Of a DNA stretch of 39,995 nucleotides, positions 16,384 through 25,288 are shown one piece after another (the stretch's first letter is position 1; each line of letters starts with the position of its first letter). The stretch covers positions 128,255 to 168,249 of the forward strand of contig NZ_JH976438.1 in assembly GCF_000306965.1 (NCBI RefSeq). The letters run 5' to 3'. A program made the translations under genes and the position numbers. The notes beneath the pieces are model-generated. The model was not told where the DNA came from, made no database searches, and saw only the letters and a program-made list of their open reading frames with translations. The DNA comes from Amphibacillus jilinensis Y1 (GTDB taxonomy: Bacteria > Bacillota > Bacilli > Bacillales > Amphibacillaceae).

Positions 16384-17221
16384 TAGTAGAATAGTGATGG
16401 TATTAGGTTGGCTTGCTTTACTTGGGAGTGTCGGTTTATTCTGTTTGCAAGCGGGTTATTTTTTGATCCATCATCGTTATCAGGTTGAATATGTAGATAA
16501 TCGTTTGTTCTATTTCATTAACATTTTAGTTGTCGTTTTATTGTTACTTAGTCTACTCCTCTTACTTAGGTTAAGTGGTAAAGTAAGGCGATTGATCATA
16601 GGTATAGTTGTCATCTTCATCCTCGTTAATAGTGTTCTGATGCAATTAAGTCAACAACATACACAAAATATTATTAGCTTGTCACCGAATTCAGAGAATA
16701 TTTTAGTGGTAAAGCAGGATCAAGAACAAAGAGAAGCAATATATTATCGAACACAATACTACATATTTGCACGACCGCATCAACGTTTACCTAAACAGGT
16801 GCAAGGCCAATACAAGATTGACTGGTTAACCGAGGATGTTGTCGCCGTTACTTATCAGACAAAAACAGGGTCGGTAGAACAGTTTGTTGGTACATATGGT
16901 GATCGAGGCGATGGTATTTCATATTACGAAGTAGGGATGCAGATTCAAGGTGAGTGGGCAGGTGAAGACACCCGTGCCATCGTAGGACAAGAAGGCATAG
17001 AAATTGAATGTCAGCAGCAAAGTCAATGGTTTGATTGGGATGATGTTGTTCAGTTTGGTACACTTGCTATTGTATTATTCGATCAAGACGAGCCCGCTTG
17101 GACGATCGTTTTAAATGAAGGTTACCAAATTTATGATGCAGAGAATAACCCACCTGAAGGTGAGATTACCCTTTATCAAGTAACGATGGAAGAACATCAG
17201 CCGTTTATTCTTAAACCTTAG
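16370..17221 (+). CDS. Putative membrane protein with C-terminal extracytoplasmic region
   Basis: 283 residues from ATG at 16370 (GGAGAGG upstream); the frame extends farther up, but the extra part lies inside the previous gene. Three hydrophobic segments at about residues 8-32, 48-68 and 73-95 are followed by some 190 polar residues rich in Gln, Glu and aromatic residues, probably a beta-rich domain. I do not recognise the family. Its overlap with the Asp-box gene suggests that the two products work together at the cell surface. A terminator follows at 17327. Confidence 0.65.
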   Translation: MKSNNSRIVMVLGWLALLGSVGLFCLQAGYFLIHHRYQVEYVDNRLFYFINILVVVLLLLSLLLLLRLSGKVRRLIIGIVVIFILVNSVLMQLSQQHTQNIISLSPNSENILVVKQDQEQREAIYYRTQYYIFARPHQRLPKQVQGQYKIDWLTEDVVAVTYQTKTGSVEQFVGTYGDRGDGISYYEVGMQIQGEWAGEDTRAIVGQEGIEIECQQQSQWFDWDDVVQFGTLAIVLFDQDEPAWTIVLNEGYQIYDAENNPPEGEITLYQVTMEEHQPFILKP

Positions 17222-17326
17222 GTACGTCTTTTTGATGCTGTACTGATGTGATTGCTAATGAACAAATTATTGATGCCGTTTTATCAAGTATAATAGAGTA
17301 AATATTGGATACATTTGGATTTCTTC

Positions 17327-17373
17327 AAGGACGATACTTAGAAAGTAACAACAACTTTGTATCGTTCTTTTTT
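17327..17373 (+). terminator. Terminator of the Asp-box / membrane-protein operon
   Basis: AAGGACGATAC (17327-17337) pairs with GTATCGTTCTT, followed by more T. IHR copy 7 begins directly after it. Confidence 0.8.
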
Positions 17374-17378
17374 GTGTG

Positions 17379-17478
17379 TTAAGTAGGTGCTAACGGACGC
17401 TAATGCCTGCTTCAATCGACTGACTACCAATCAGCGGGTGAAGAACGAAACCTTTCACTGATTGAAAGTTCGTTTTAT
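17379..17478 (+). repeat. IHR repeat copy 7 (left end missing)
   Basis: Starts inside hairpin 1 (TTAAGTAGGTGCTAACGGACGCTAATG), has the whole of hairpin 2 (CAATCAGCGGGTGAAGAACGAAA..TTTCACTGATTG) and ends with TTCGTTTTAT (TTTAT at 17474-17478). Confidence 0.8.
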
Positions 17479-17586
17479 TGAACAATTGAAATCGCTACTG
17501 TCCCTGAGTGAACTTCTATGTTATAATTTCATTTCTTAAAAAATTTTCAAGATATGACAGGGTTCGTGTGAAGGGAGCGAAACGAA

Positions 17587-18870
17587 ATGCTCAACATGAC
17601 AAAATATGTTAATGGATACATGACAAAATGGTTGTTTTTTGCGACATTAGTTGGTATTGGTGGCGGTATTTCTGCTTTAGCATTAAATGCAGTGATTGAT
17701 TTTGTTTCTTATTGGGGTGTGATGCTACCACTTTGGTTAGCACCGGTGATTGGTGGAGTCATCGTTTCGCTTCTTTATCGTTTTGACCCTAATGTTTTAG
17801 GTTCAGGTACGCCTAAGTATATTGACGGTGTTAATTTATATCAAGGGGAAATTACCCGTCGAACATGGTTAACGAAATTATTGGCTTCTTCTGCAACGAT
17901 CGGTTTTCAAGGTAGTGGTGGGGTGGAAGGTCCCATGGTATTAATGGGTGGAAGTCTGGGTAATTTTATTGAAAAAATTCCACTGTTTAAGCGGTGGTTA
18001 GATAAAGAGGATCGAAGAATATTAACGGTTTGCGGTGCAGCCGGTGCCATTGGCGCTATCTTTCGCTCGCCTTTAGGTGGCGGGATATTTGCTGCAGAAC
18101 TGTTATATAAGACGTCATTACATTATAGTGATATGTTCCCGGCTATTCTTTCTTCAACGGTTGGATTTGTTATTTACAGTACGGTGGGTGATGCGAATCC
18201 ATTATTTGCAATGCCTGATTACCAAACGAATCCGACCAATATTTTATACTACGCTTTGGCGGGTTTGTTAGCTGGCTATGCTTCTGTATGGTTTATGAAG
18301 TTATTTCATAAAACAGAAGAATGGGGTGATTGGTTAGTAAACAAAGGCGCGCGTCACTATCTCCCAATACTAGGCGGCGCATTAACAGGGGTTATTTTAA
18401 TTTTCTTTCCTGAAGTAGCAGGTACAGGGACAGCCTTTATTCAAAATTTAATTGATGCTTCATTTGGCACATGGTTTTTAATCGCAATACTAGTTGCTAA
18501 GATGTTTGCAAGTTCCTTTACGATCGGTTTTCGGGGGAGTGCTGGCTTAGTGATACCTGCGCTATTTATCGGTGCTGTTAGTGGAAGTATTTTAAGTAAT
18601 GTATTTGTTGGTGGGGGCAACGGTCTGAGCAATGCCTTAATTATTTCCGGAATGGCCGCCAGCCTTGCTAGCATTGCTAATGTTCCTATTGCGGCGGCAG
18701 TACTATTGATTGAAATGGTTGGTTTCCAAGTCGGAGGGTCTGCGGTTGTTGGTAGCGTGATGGGTTATATAGTAGGTCATCGTAGAATGGTATATATTAA
18801 TATGAGACACGATGATCCTGACTATCGAGCAGCTAAAGAATTTAGAAAATTAGATCGCTATTTTGAATAA
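17587..18870 (+). CDS. ClC-family chloride channel / transporter
   Basis: 427 residues with many hydrophobic helices, an integral membrane protein of the ClC (EriC-like) family. The three ion-path signatures are present: GSGTPKYIDG (about 72-81; family GSGIP), GSGGVEGPMVLMGG with the gating Glu at E114 (family GREGP), and GFRGSAGLVIPALFIGA (about 314; family GxFxP). It also has GAAGAIGAIFRSPLGGGIFAAELL. No C-terminal CBS pair, as in short bacterial forms. Whether it is a channel or a Cl-/H+ (or F-) antiporter is open. AAGGGAG (17571-17577) supports the ATG at 17587. It stands alone. Confidence 0.88.
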   Translation: MLNMTKYVNGYMTKWLFFATLVGIGGGISALALNAVIDFVSYWGVMLPLWLAPVIGGVIVSLLYRFDPNVLGSGTPKYIDGVNLYQGEITRRTWLTKLLASSATIGFQGSGGVEGPMVLMGGSLGNFIEKIPLFKRWLDKEDRRILTVCGAAGAIGAIFRSPLGGGIFAAELLYKTSLHYSDMFPAILSSTVGFVIYSTVGDANPLFAMPDYQTNPTNILYYALAGLLAGYASVWFMKLFHKTEEWGDWLVNKGARHYLPILGGALTGVILIFFPEVAGTGTAFIQNLIDASFGTWFLIAILVAKMFASSFTIGFRGSAGLVIPALFIGAVSGSILSNVFVGGGNGLSNALIISGMAASLASIANVPIAAAVLLIEMVGFQVGGSAVVGSVMGYIVGHRRMVYINMRHDDPDYRAAKEFRKLDRYFE

Positions 18871-18941
18871 TATAACGGTCAACTATAGATAACAAAGATG
18901 AGCCTGTCGTGTGATAACTTCTGGTTTATATATACCTGTAT

Positions 18942-18975
18942 AGGAGACACCAAAGATTTGATGGTGTCTCCTTTG
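18942..18975. terminator. Hairpin between convergent ClC and PL9 genes
   Basis: AGGAGACACC (18942-18951) pairs with GGTGTCTCCT (18963-18972), followed by TTG. Likely terminator, with a weak T run. Confidence 0.6.
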
Positions 18976-19046
18976 TGCTAGTGAGTAAATCGCCTATCCT
19001 TCTACTAGCATATCTGATAAACGGACATGCTTTGTCCTTGTTCTTT

Positions 19047-20342
19047 TCAATTGCCTGAATAAGAAACAGCTCCAATATCGGGCGCTGTGCCGGTAAAAGG
19101 TTCACCTATATTCATGCCACCGTTAACAAGAAAACTACTTGGTCGCGGTTCAAAAAGGCGAATATTTGGCAATGATCCATTGGACTGCCGTGGCAATTTC
19201 GCTAACGAGGTATCGACAGTAAAGAACATACCAGCGGAAACAGTGGCGATTTGCCAACTGTTTGCTTGTTGAATGGAGCCACTAGCAATACGGACATGGG
19301 TCGGAGATACACCATTTAAATTATTAATAAAAACATGTTGTCTACCATCTGCTGGGTGATTAGGAAAGTCAAAGTTCCTCCCATTTTGAGAGATGCCGTT
19401 ATTATATCCAGTGTTATGAATCAGCGTTAATGCACCTGTATTATTGTTATGATCGAAGCCTTTACTATGATTATCAAATGCGATATTTCCCTTTACCACA
19501 TGATCTCCTGCAATACGATTGCCACCAAGCTTAAAACCATTTCCATTCCCTTCAAAGTCAGGATGGTTCCAAATAGCCGGGTTTCCATTGCCAAAAGACC
19601 AGTTATTTTCTAATGTAATGCGGCTACTTGCCATCCATAGATCAAAACCATCATCTCCGTTCTCCCATGCGCGATTGCCGATAAAGATATTGCCAGGTCC
19701 AAGTGCTTCATACTTTGCGGCAAATCCATCAGACATATTACCGACACGTCCACGAAGGTTAAAATTCCGATAACTATCATTATTTTTAATTATGTTATAA
19801 GAACCGTCCTCTAAATGAATCCCTGTCAATCGATTTTCATAAGCTTGGCAGCGTTCGATAATGTTATAACTTCCATGGATGCGAAAGCCATTTCCCCCGG
19901 CTCCTGTTACATGAATACCAATAAGATGCCAATGGTCACCATTTAACCGAATCCCATCTCGTCCTGGTAGCTCTTCTTGGGACCAGAAATTAAAGGTAGG
20001 TATTTCATCAGGATAAGCAATGATGGTAATTGGCTTATCAGGTGTTCCACTTCGATTGATATCAATACGTGTGTCTTCATAATAAGTTCCACCACGTATC
20101 ACAAAGACATCACCTGGTTCAGCTAAATTTACCGCATGTTGAAGTGTTGCAAAAGGAGAGCCTTCTGTTCCTGATCCATGATCACTCCCATCAGATGCTA
20201 TATAAAACGTCTGTTTACCATCAGGTATAGGCAAAGTTTGCTCGCTAGCAGTTGTGGCAAGTCGTGGTAGAAGGAATAAAAATAATAGGAATAGAGACGA
20301 CATAATAATAATAACGTGAGACGAATGCAATTTTCTTAACAT
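19047..20342 (-). CDS. Secreted pectate lyase, polysaccharide lyase family 9
   Basis: 431 residues with an N-terminal hydrophobic signal (about 8-32). A right-handed beta-helix begins FYIASDGSDHGSGTEGSPFATLQHAVNLAEPGDVFVIRGGTY (about 46-87). PL9 features are the SDGFAAK block with the candidate catalytic base K210, then GNIFIGNRAWENGDDGFDLW. PL9 enzymes cleave polygalacturonate by beta-elimination with lysine as base. AGGAGG lies just before the ATG. Unlike the PL1 gene, no clear cre was found upstream. The last codons are not in a repeat; the gene ends near a hairpin shared with the ClC gene. Confidence 0.87.
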   Translation of the reverse strand: MLRKLHSSHVIIIMSSLFLLFLFLLPRLATTASEQTLPIPDGKQTFYIASDGSDHGSGTEGSPFATLQHAVNLAEPGDVFVIRGGTYYEDTRIDINRSGTPDKPITIIAYPDEIPTFNFWSQEELPGRDGIRLNGDHWHLIGIHVTGAGGNGFRIHGSYNIIERCQAYENRLTGIHLEDGSYNIIKNNDSYRNFNLRGRVGNMSDGFAAKYEALGPGNIFIGNRAWENGDDGFDLWMASSRITLENNWSFGNGNPAIWNHPDFEGNGNGFKLGGNRIAGDHVVKGNIAFDNHSKGFDHNNNTGALTLIHNTGYNNGISQNGRNFDFPNHPADGRQHVFINNLNGVSPTHVRIASGSIQQANSWQIATVSAGMFFTVDTSLAKLPRQSNGSLPNIRLFEPRPSSFLVNGGMNIGEPFTGTAPDIGAVSYSGN

Positions 20343-20459
20343 TATCTTTCCTCCTATAAAGTGGATATAGATTATTTCTCCAAATATTGTCTATACCCTT
20401 TTAAAAAAGAATATCTTTTTATCGACAAAAATAGCGCGTCAGTCGGTTTATAACAAATA

Positions 20460-20501
20460 AGCCTCGATCAGCACTGAAAAGTAATGGCGTTATCAAGGCT
20501 G
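20460..20501. repeat. Imperfect inverted repeat in a divergent promoter region
   Basis: AGCCTcGAT near 20460 pairs with ATCaAGGCT near 20500, in the 276-base gap between the PL9 gene and the glycosyltransferase gene. Function unclear. Confidence 0.3.
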
Positions 20502-20618
20502 TGATTCAGAAAAAAGTGTGTGTAAGAGAAAAATTCTATCTATAAGCGACATTTGGCTCTGTCGTCGTTTCTTTTATGATCATAAGATAAAGAAGAAAAT
20601 AATAAGGGGAGAAGACGA

Positions 20619-21590
20619 ATGACAGGGCAATTAATAAGTTCACGTCTTAAGCTCTTAATACTGATCAAACCCTTTGATAAGCATTTGCCAAAGCATCGGA
20701 TGAAATATGAGATGATTAAAGCTTTAGAACAGTTTGCAGATGTTTATTATTGGCATCAAGATGGTGATATTAAAGAGATTATTAAAAAAATTGGTGTGAC
20801 GCCTGATTTTATTTTGCACTATGATGTCGCATGGGACAATACTTTCGCGCCCCATGTAGAAAATTTAGATAAAATCGCTATCCCAAAAGGGTGTTTTGTA
20901 ATTGACGTGCATTGGAAAAAACAAAAGCGTATTCAATATTTTACTGAAAATCAAATAGATTTGATTTTCTCTGTTTCGAAATATCCATTCTTAAAGGTAT
21001 TCCCTGCACTTGAAAAGAGATGGCGTTGGGTACCATTTTCAATAGATCCAACTGTATTCAAAGATTGGCATCAATCAAAAGCATACACCTATTTATTGAT
21101 GGGGCTTGTTCATCATAGTGGCCTCCGTTACCCGGCAAAGGGACGCTATGCCTTTAGGGAGCAAGTGTTGAGCCAGCTTGGTGACGAAGAAGGTTTTGTC
21201 TTCTTTAAACATCCTGGGCATCGCACCAAGAAAACACAGCTGTTAAATGAGCAGTTTGCTCAACATTTAAATCGTGCTGAAATCTTTTTTACTTGTGGCA
21301 GTGTGATGCAGTATCCAGTATCCAAGTACTTTGAAGCACCGGCATGTCGAACCTTGTTATTGGCGGAAACCAATCCAGATATTGAAGAACTTGGGTTCAT
21401 TGATGGTGAACATTTTGTTGCTTGTAATCAAGCAAATCTTTATCAAAATGCCCTTTATTATCATGAAAATCCTAAAGAACGTCAAGAAATAACGGATAAA
21501 GGCTATGCATTTGTTCAACAGTATCATACGAATCAAGTGCGGGCACAACAATGGATTAAGGAAATCGAGGTGTTTTTACATGGTAGCTAA
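20619..21590 (+). CDS. CgeB-like glycosyltransferase (GT-B)
   Basis: 323 residues. The segments PDFILHYDVAWDN, DLIFSVSKYPFLKVF, WRWVPFSIDPTVFKDW and, near the end, FFTCGSVMQYPVSKYFEAPACRTLLLAE...NPDIEELGFIDGEHFVA fit the CgeB/Glyco_trans_1_2 type, in which the YFEAPAC-LLLAE part holds the nucleotide-sugar-binding Glu. In B. subtilis CgeB is a spore-surface protein; the role here could be spore or cell-surface glycan synthesis. A good ribosome site (AAGGGGAG) precedes the ATG. The methyltransferase gene overlaps its end by 11 bases, so the pair is an operon. Confidence 0.7.
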   Translation: MTGQLISSRLKLLILIKPFDKHLPKHRMKYEMIKALEQFADVYYWHQDGDIKEIIKKIGVTPDFILHYDVAWDNTFAPHVENLDKIAIPKGCFVIDVHWKKQKRIQYFTENQIDLIFSVSKYPFLKVFPALEKRWRWVPFSIDPTVFKDWHQSKAYTYLLMGLVHHSGLRYPAKGRYAFREQVLSQLGDEEGFVFFKHPGHRTKKTQLLNEQFAQHLNRAEIFFTCGSVMQYPVSKYFEAPACRTLLLAETNPDIEELGFIDGEHFVACNQANLYQNALYYHENPKERQEITDKGYAFVQQYHTNQVRAQQWIKEIEVFLHGS

Positions 21591-22170
21591 CAGGAAAGCG
21601 AAAGATGCTGATTTTTATAATCAGGTTTATCTTAATGGTGGGCAAAATCAAATGTATAAGGTATCTTATCAAGACAGTCCTTATTTTCCAATCTGGAAGC
21701 AAGCGATAGAAGCGCTTGAAATGAATGATAAACCGAAAATTTTAGAGTTAGGCTGTGGAGTTGGTCAATTTGCTCAATTTCTCTTCACATACCCTATCGA
21801 TCGTTACATGGGAATCGATTATAGTGAAGAGGCGATTAAGCAAGCTAAAGCGAGTAATCCATCACATAAAGATTGTTTTATTGTTGACGATATTTACGAG
21901 ACGACATGGTTAGATTCGGACTATCAAATCGTTATTTTGTTTGAGGTGTTAGAACATCTTGAACATGATTTAGCTGTGTTAGATCGTATAAAAAAAGACA
22001 GTCAGATCTGTTTATCTGTCCCAAATTTTGATAGCGCTAGTCATGTTCGCTATTTCCCAACAGAGCAAGCTGTTATCGAGCGTTATCAACATCATTTACA
22101 AATTGAAACCATTTCCACTTTTCCTATTAGTCAAAAAAATAAATTATATTTATTAACAGGTGTTAAATAA
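21580..22170 (+). CDS. Class I SAM-dependent methyltransferase
   Basis: 196 residues from ATG at 21580, inside the end of the glycosyltransferase gene, with GAGGTG upstream; the longer frame from 21505 is out-of-frame coding sequence of that gene. Motif I is ILELGCGVGQFAQFL (about 53-67), the acidic end of beta-2 is GIDYSEEAIKQA, and motif IV-like IVILFEVLEHLEHD lies near residue 120, as in small-molecule or glycan methyltransferases. Co-expression with the CgeB-like gene suggests methylation of a surface sugar (inference). The TAA stop lies within the end of IHR copy 8. Confidence 0.8.
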   Translation: MVANRKAKDADFYNQVYLNGGQNQMYKVSYQDSPYFPIWKQAIEALEMNDKPKILELGCGVGQFAQFLFTYPIDRYMGIDYSEEAIKQAKASNPSHKDCFIVDDIYETTWLDSDYQIVILFEVLEHLEHDLAVLDRIKKDSQICLSVPNFDSASHVRYFPTEQAVIERYQHHLQIETISTFPISQKNKLYLLTGVK

Positions 22171-22296
22171 AACGAACCTTCAATCAGTGGGGGTTCTTGT
22201 TCTTCAGAACATTAGTATCCGTTACCGTCCGGCTTGTCAGTTTGGCCACTGTTCTGTATGTTGAAGTGACCGGTTTACGGACGGTCCGGTGATAAA
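22167..22296 (-). repeat. IHR repeat copy 8 (the only reversed copy)
   Basis: Minus orientation, ATAAA at both ends (22167-22171 and 22292-22296). Its outer end overlaps the methyltransferase stop codon (22168-22170). The central part of hairpin 1 is diverged but GTTTACGGACGGTCCGG-TGATAAA is clear. Confidence 0.8.
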
Positions 22297-22298
22297 CG

Positions 22299-22340
22299 TG
22301 CCGAAGCTCGATTCAACTTTCTGAATCGAGCTTCGGTTTC
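22299..22340 (+). terminator. Strong hairpin overlapping the 3' end of the opposing gene
   Basis: CCGAAGCTCGATTCA (22301-22315) pairs perfectly with TGAATCGAGCTTCGG (22322-22336), followed by TTTC. It acts in the plus direction behind the methyltransferase, and its right arm and loop are the last codons of the minus-strand glycosyltransferase. Confidence 0.75.
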
Positions 22341-24274
22341 ATTTGTTTTAAGCGTTCTTTAATGGATGTAACTTGTTTTTGGTAAAGAGAGTCATGGTGC
22401 AGACTCTTTTTAAAATGCGCCTCTATTCGCTCAGATAAAGCTAAGAAATCCTCTTGTTTTAGTGGATGCGTGGCGTGATATTGCTCGAGCATGTTCCAAT
22501 AGAGTTTTCCAACATAGAAATGTTTGCAAGCTTGTTGTTCAGTTTGATTTAAAACAGTCCAGTCAATGTTAGGTAAATAAATATCGACAGTGAAATGAGC
22601 TACAATATAGTCAATTAAATAGATCATCGATACGATTCGTTCAGCACTAAATGATAGATTATGGTCATGGCGACGGTGACAAAGGACAGGTTGATCAAGG
22701 TGATGGTAGCGCCAGCCACCACGTTTGATGTTAACGAGACAATTCAATGTATCTCCGGCGATCGGTTTAGCTGGATCGACTATCCATTCATAATCATGGT
22801 CACGATAGTACGCCAGTTTGAATAGACCAATCATTGGTATGACACCCGATCCGAACCGTTCAAAAATAGTTTGCACGATTGCCTGATCATTGTAAGTTTG
22901 ATAATGCCATGTTGTTATGGGCTTCTCATGCTCGTCAACAAGCATTAAATTACCATAAACGTAATCAACATCATGATGATTACTAAAAAAGTGCACGTAG
23001 TTCATTAATACATGTTGGTCGAATAAATAATCATCAGCACTGATCGGTAGCAGATATTCACCTGAAGCTGTTTCGATTAAATCACGCATGGCGATATCAG
23101 GAAGTCCTGTATTGTGATCATGGACAATAACTGATATGTTAGCGTGTTTATTTGTATACTGCTGAATGCGTTCAATTGAATCATCGGTTGAGTGATCATC
23201 TATAATGATGATCTCAATATTCGAGTAAGTTTGAGCGAGAACAGAACGTAAGCATCGGTCAAGATAATCGGCATAATTGTAGTTAATAATACCAACTGTT
23301 ACTTTTGGCTGTTGGTTAGCGTCTATTATGACTGGTGATGAAATGGATTGCGATAGTCCTTCAATGACGTTATTGATTTTCTCCATTTTTTCAGTTAGAT
23401 GATAGTGTTCTTCAATAAAGCGTCGATAGGCTTTGGCGTCGTAGGGTTGGTTAATCACCATATCGACAAACTCAGGGATGGAACTCCAAACCATTGAGGA
23501 GTCATAGATCGATTGGGCACCATAGAAGTTGTGAACAAGCGGTTTAATTCCTTTGGCCATTCCTTCCATAATCGACATGTGTTGTGTTTCAAATAGACTA
23601 GACGAGATGATGTAGTCTTTATCGGCTAAGTAGTGATTCGGATCGGTTTGCCAACCATCGAAATGCACAGATTTTTCTAGGTCAAGTGCTTTTAGGATTT
23701 GGTTGAAATAGAGCTGATAGCGTTGATCTTGAAAAGCCCCAGCGATATGCAGCCTATAATTTGAATCTTGTTCATGTAAAGCTTTAAAGGCATGGATTAA
23801 CAACATCGGCCCTTTTTTATAATTGATATAGCCTAGTGAAGCCAACCTATAACGATCTCCAGGCGTCTTATATGTGTATTTAGCTAAGTCAACACCATTT
23901 TCAATCACGCACGTTTGTTGCTCAGTTAACTGAGGTAATCGCTGTTTGACATATGCTTTGATCGGTTCACCAACAAAGATAATCCGATCAATTGTTTGTA
24001 AGTTCACTTGTTTAATATAGTTTGTAAAAGCCTCATAGCTATGAAGACGACAAATTATTTTTTTGTGATAAGCGAGAGCAAGTTGACTTCCATAAACGAC
24101 GAGGTCATCACACCATTCGAACCAGCAAATATCAGCCCACTGCATGTTCACATCAATTTGTTGCTTCTCTTTTACTAAAACTTTCTTTGTGGTATGTGTT
24201 TGAGCTAACTGATTGATAATCGGATTTAAAAAGTTGTCTAAACCGGGTTTAACGAAAAAAACAATCTTCACCAT
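22313..24274 (-). CDS. Two-domain glycosyltransferase (GT4-like plus GT2)
   Basis: 653 residues. Residues 1-320 are a GT-B, GT4-like domain: IIFVGEPIKAYV, CVIENGVDLAKYTYK, GYINYKKGPMLLIHAFKAL (about 172-190), VHFDGWQTD and SSSLFETQHMSIMEGMAKGIKPLVHNF (the E-x7-E region, about 248). Residues 325-653 are a GT-A, GT2-like domain: PKVTVGIINYNYADYLDRCLRSVLAQTYSNIEIIIIDDHSTDDS, then YLLPISADDYL (DXD-like). Two sugar transfers by one protein are implied; surface glycan synthesis is likely. ATG at 24274 fits GGA 11 bases upstream better than the ATG at 24286, which touches that site. Confidence 0.85.
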   Translation of the reverse strand: MVKIVFFVKPGLDNFLNPIINQLAQTHTTKKVLVKEKQQIDVNMQWADICWFEWCDDLVVYGSQLALAYHKKIICRLHSYEAFTNYIKQVNLQTIDRIIFVGEPIKAYVKQRLPQLTEQQTCVIENGVDLAKYTYKTPGDRYRLASLGYINYKKGPMLLIHAFKALHEQDSNYRLHIAGAFQDQRYQLYFNQILKALDLEKSVHFDGWQTDPNHYLADKDYIISSSLFETQHMSIMEGMAKGIKPLVHNFYGAQSIYDSSMVWSSIPEFVDMVINQPYDAKAYRRFIEEHYHLTEKMEKINNVIEGLSQSISSPVIIDANQQPKVTVGIINYNYADYLDRCLRSVLAQTYSNIEIIIIDDHSTDDSIERIQQYTNKHANISVIVHDHNTGLPDIAMRDLIETASGEYLLPISADDYLFDQHVLMNYVHFFSNHHDVDYVYGNLMLVDEHEKPITTWHYQTYNDQAIVQTIFERFGSGVIPMIGLFKLAYYRDHDYEWIVDPAKPIAGDTLNCLVNIKRGGWRYHHLDQPVLCHRRHDHNLSFSAERIVSMIYLIDYIVAHFTVDIYLPNIDWTVLNQTEQQACKHFYVGKLYWNMLEQYHATHPLKQEDFLALSERIEAHFKKSLHHDSLYQKQVTSIKERLKQMKPKLDSES

Positions 24275-24305
24275 GGGTTCACGCATCCTTTTTTAAAAAA
24301 ACAGT

Positions 24306-24464
24306 TTTATCACAGATAAGCGTCCGTAAAATGCCCACCTCAAACTAGAGAACAGTGGAAAATCTATTTAAGTTGGAGCTAACAGACGCTAATCTCCTGA
24401 TTCACTCAACAAACAATCAGAGGGCGAAGAACGGAAACCCCCACTGATTGAAGTTTCGCTTTAT
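24306..24464 (+). repeat. IHR repeat copy 9 (near-complete)
   Basis: TTTAT at both ends; one of the best copies. Hairpin 1: CGTCCGT..GCCCACCTCAAACTAGA with TCTATTTAAGTTGG..TAACAGACG. Hairpin 2: CAATCAG..GGGCG...CCCCACTGATTG. It lies upstream of the glycosyltransferase start and divergent from the cupin gene. Confidence 0.88.
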
Positions 24465-24590
24465 GTGTAGTTATTGTATTCATTTCAGTTCGCTTAGCGT
24501 GTGTATTTGTAATAGAGCATGGGATTAAATGCACCTAGATGAGAAAATAGGCATACATTAATACATCATAAGATAAAGGAGTAAACGATT

Positions 24591-25073
24591 ATGTATTATT
24601 ATCAAAATGTCCCTTATTACCATTTACCTGCCCAACCTTACCGTGGCTATCCCGACGACAGACAACAGCATCAAGAAGATCATGGAAAGCACCCGTATGT
24701 CACTAATATTAATCGAGCAACAAAGGAGAACAGGAATTTTCGTAAAGCATTATGGACAGGAGATCACTTGCAAGTGACATTAATGAGCATTGATGTCGGT
24801 GATGATATCGGACTCGAAATTCATCGTGATACCGATCAATTTTTAAGAATTGAACAAGGGCGAGCGTTAGTACGAATGGGTAATCGTAGAGATCATTTGC
24901 CTTTTCAGCAACATGCAAATAAAGATGATGCGATTATGGTACCTGCAGGCACTTGGCACAACGTGATTAATACAGGCCATGTTCCATTAAAACTTTATTC
25001 TATTTATGCACCACCACATCACCCGTTTGGAACCGTTCATCGAACAAAGGAAGACGCAATACATCACCATTAA
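24591..25073 (+). CDS. Cupin-domain protein
   Basis: 160 residues. A Tyr/Pro/His-rich N-terminus (residues 1-35) precedes a single cupin barrel: HLQVTLMSIDVGDDIGLEIHRDTDQFLRIEQGRALV (motif 1, about 59-94) and DDAIMVPAGTWHNVINTGHVPLKLYSIYAPPHHPFGTVH (motif 2, about 111-150), with His and Glu metal ligands in place. This block is widely conserved in Firmicutes, but its substrate is not known to me. The tail is HHH. AAAGGAG lies before the ATG. Single gene. Confidence 0.8.
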   Translation: MYYYQNVPYYHLPAQPYRGYPDDRQQHQEDHGKHPYVTNINRATKENRNFRKALWTGDHLQVTLMSIDVGDDIGLEIHRDTDQFLRIEQGRALVRMGNRRDHLPFQQHANKDDAIMVPAGTWHNVINTGHVPLKLYSIYAPPHHPFGTVHRTKEDAIHHH

Positions 25074-25105
25074 TGATTTTGTAGGTGGTTGACAGGGAAG
25101 GGGTC

Positions 25106-25172
25106 CTTTAACGGGCAGCAATATTAGCATCATAAACGTAGAACGATCATATTAACTGCCCGTGAAATAGGA
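25106..25172. repeat. Imperfect inverted repeat after the cupin gene
   Basis: CCTTTAACGGGCAG and CTGCCCGTGAAATAGG face each other across about 40 bases. Each arm resembles the left end of IHR copy 2 (AACTGCCCGTAAAAT), so it may be a decayed relative, or merely a hairpin behind the cupin gene. Confidence 0.35.
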
Positions 25173-25288
25173 CGCGTCTCTTCGTTTCCTTTCAAGATGA
25201 TACAATTTAAGTGGAAAAATCACTGTGTTTAGTGGATAATAGTGTTCGATGAAAGCGAATCATAGATGCGTGAAGGGGAGAGGAGTTT

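Noticed and set aside
25106-25172. A sixteenth IHR copy
   Set aside because: Both arms resemble only the left end, in opposite directions, and hairpin 2 is absent; too weak to count.
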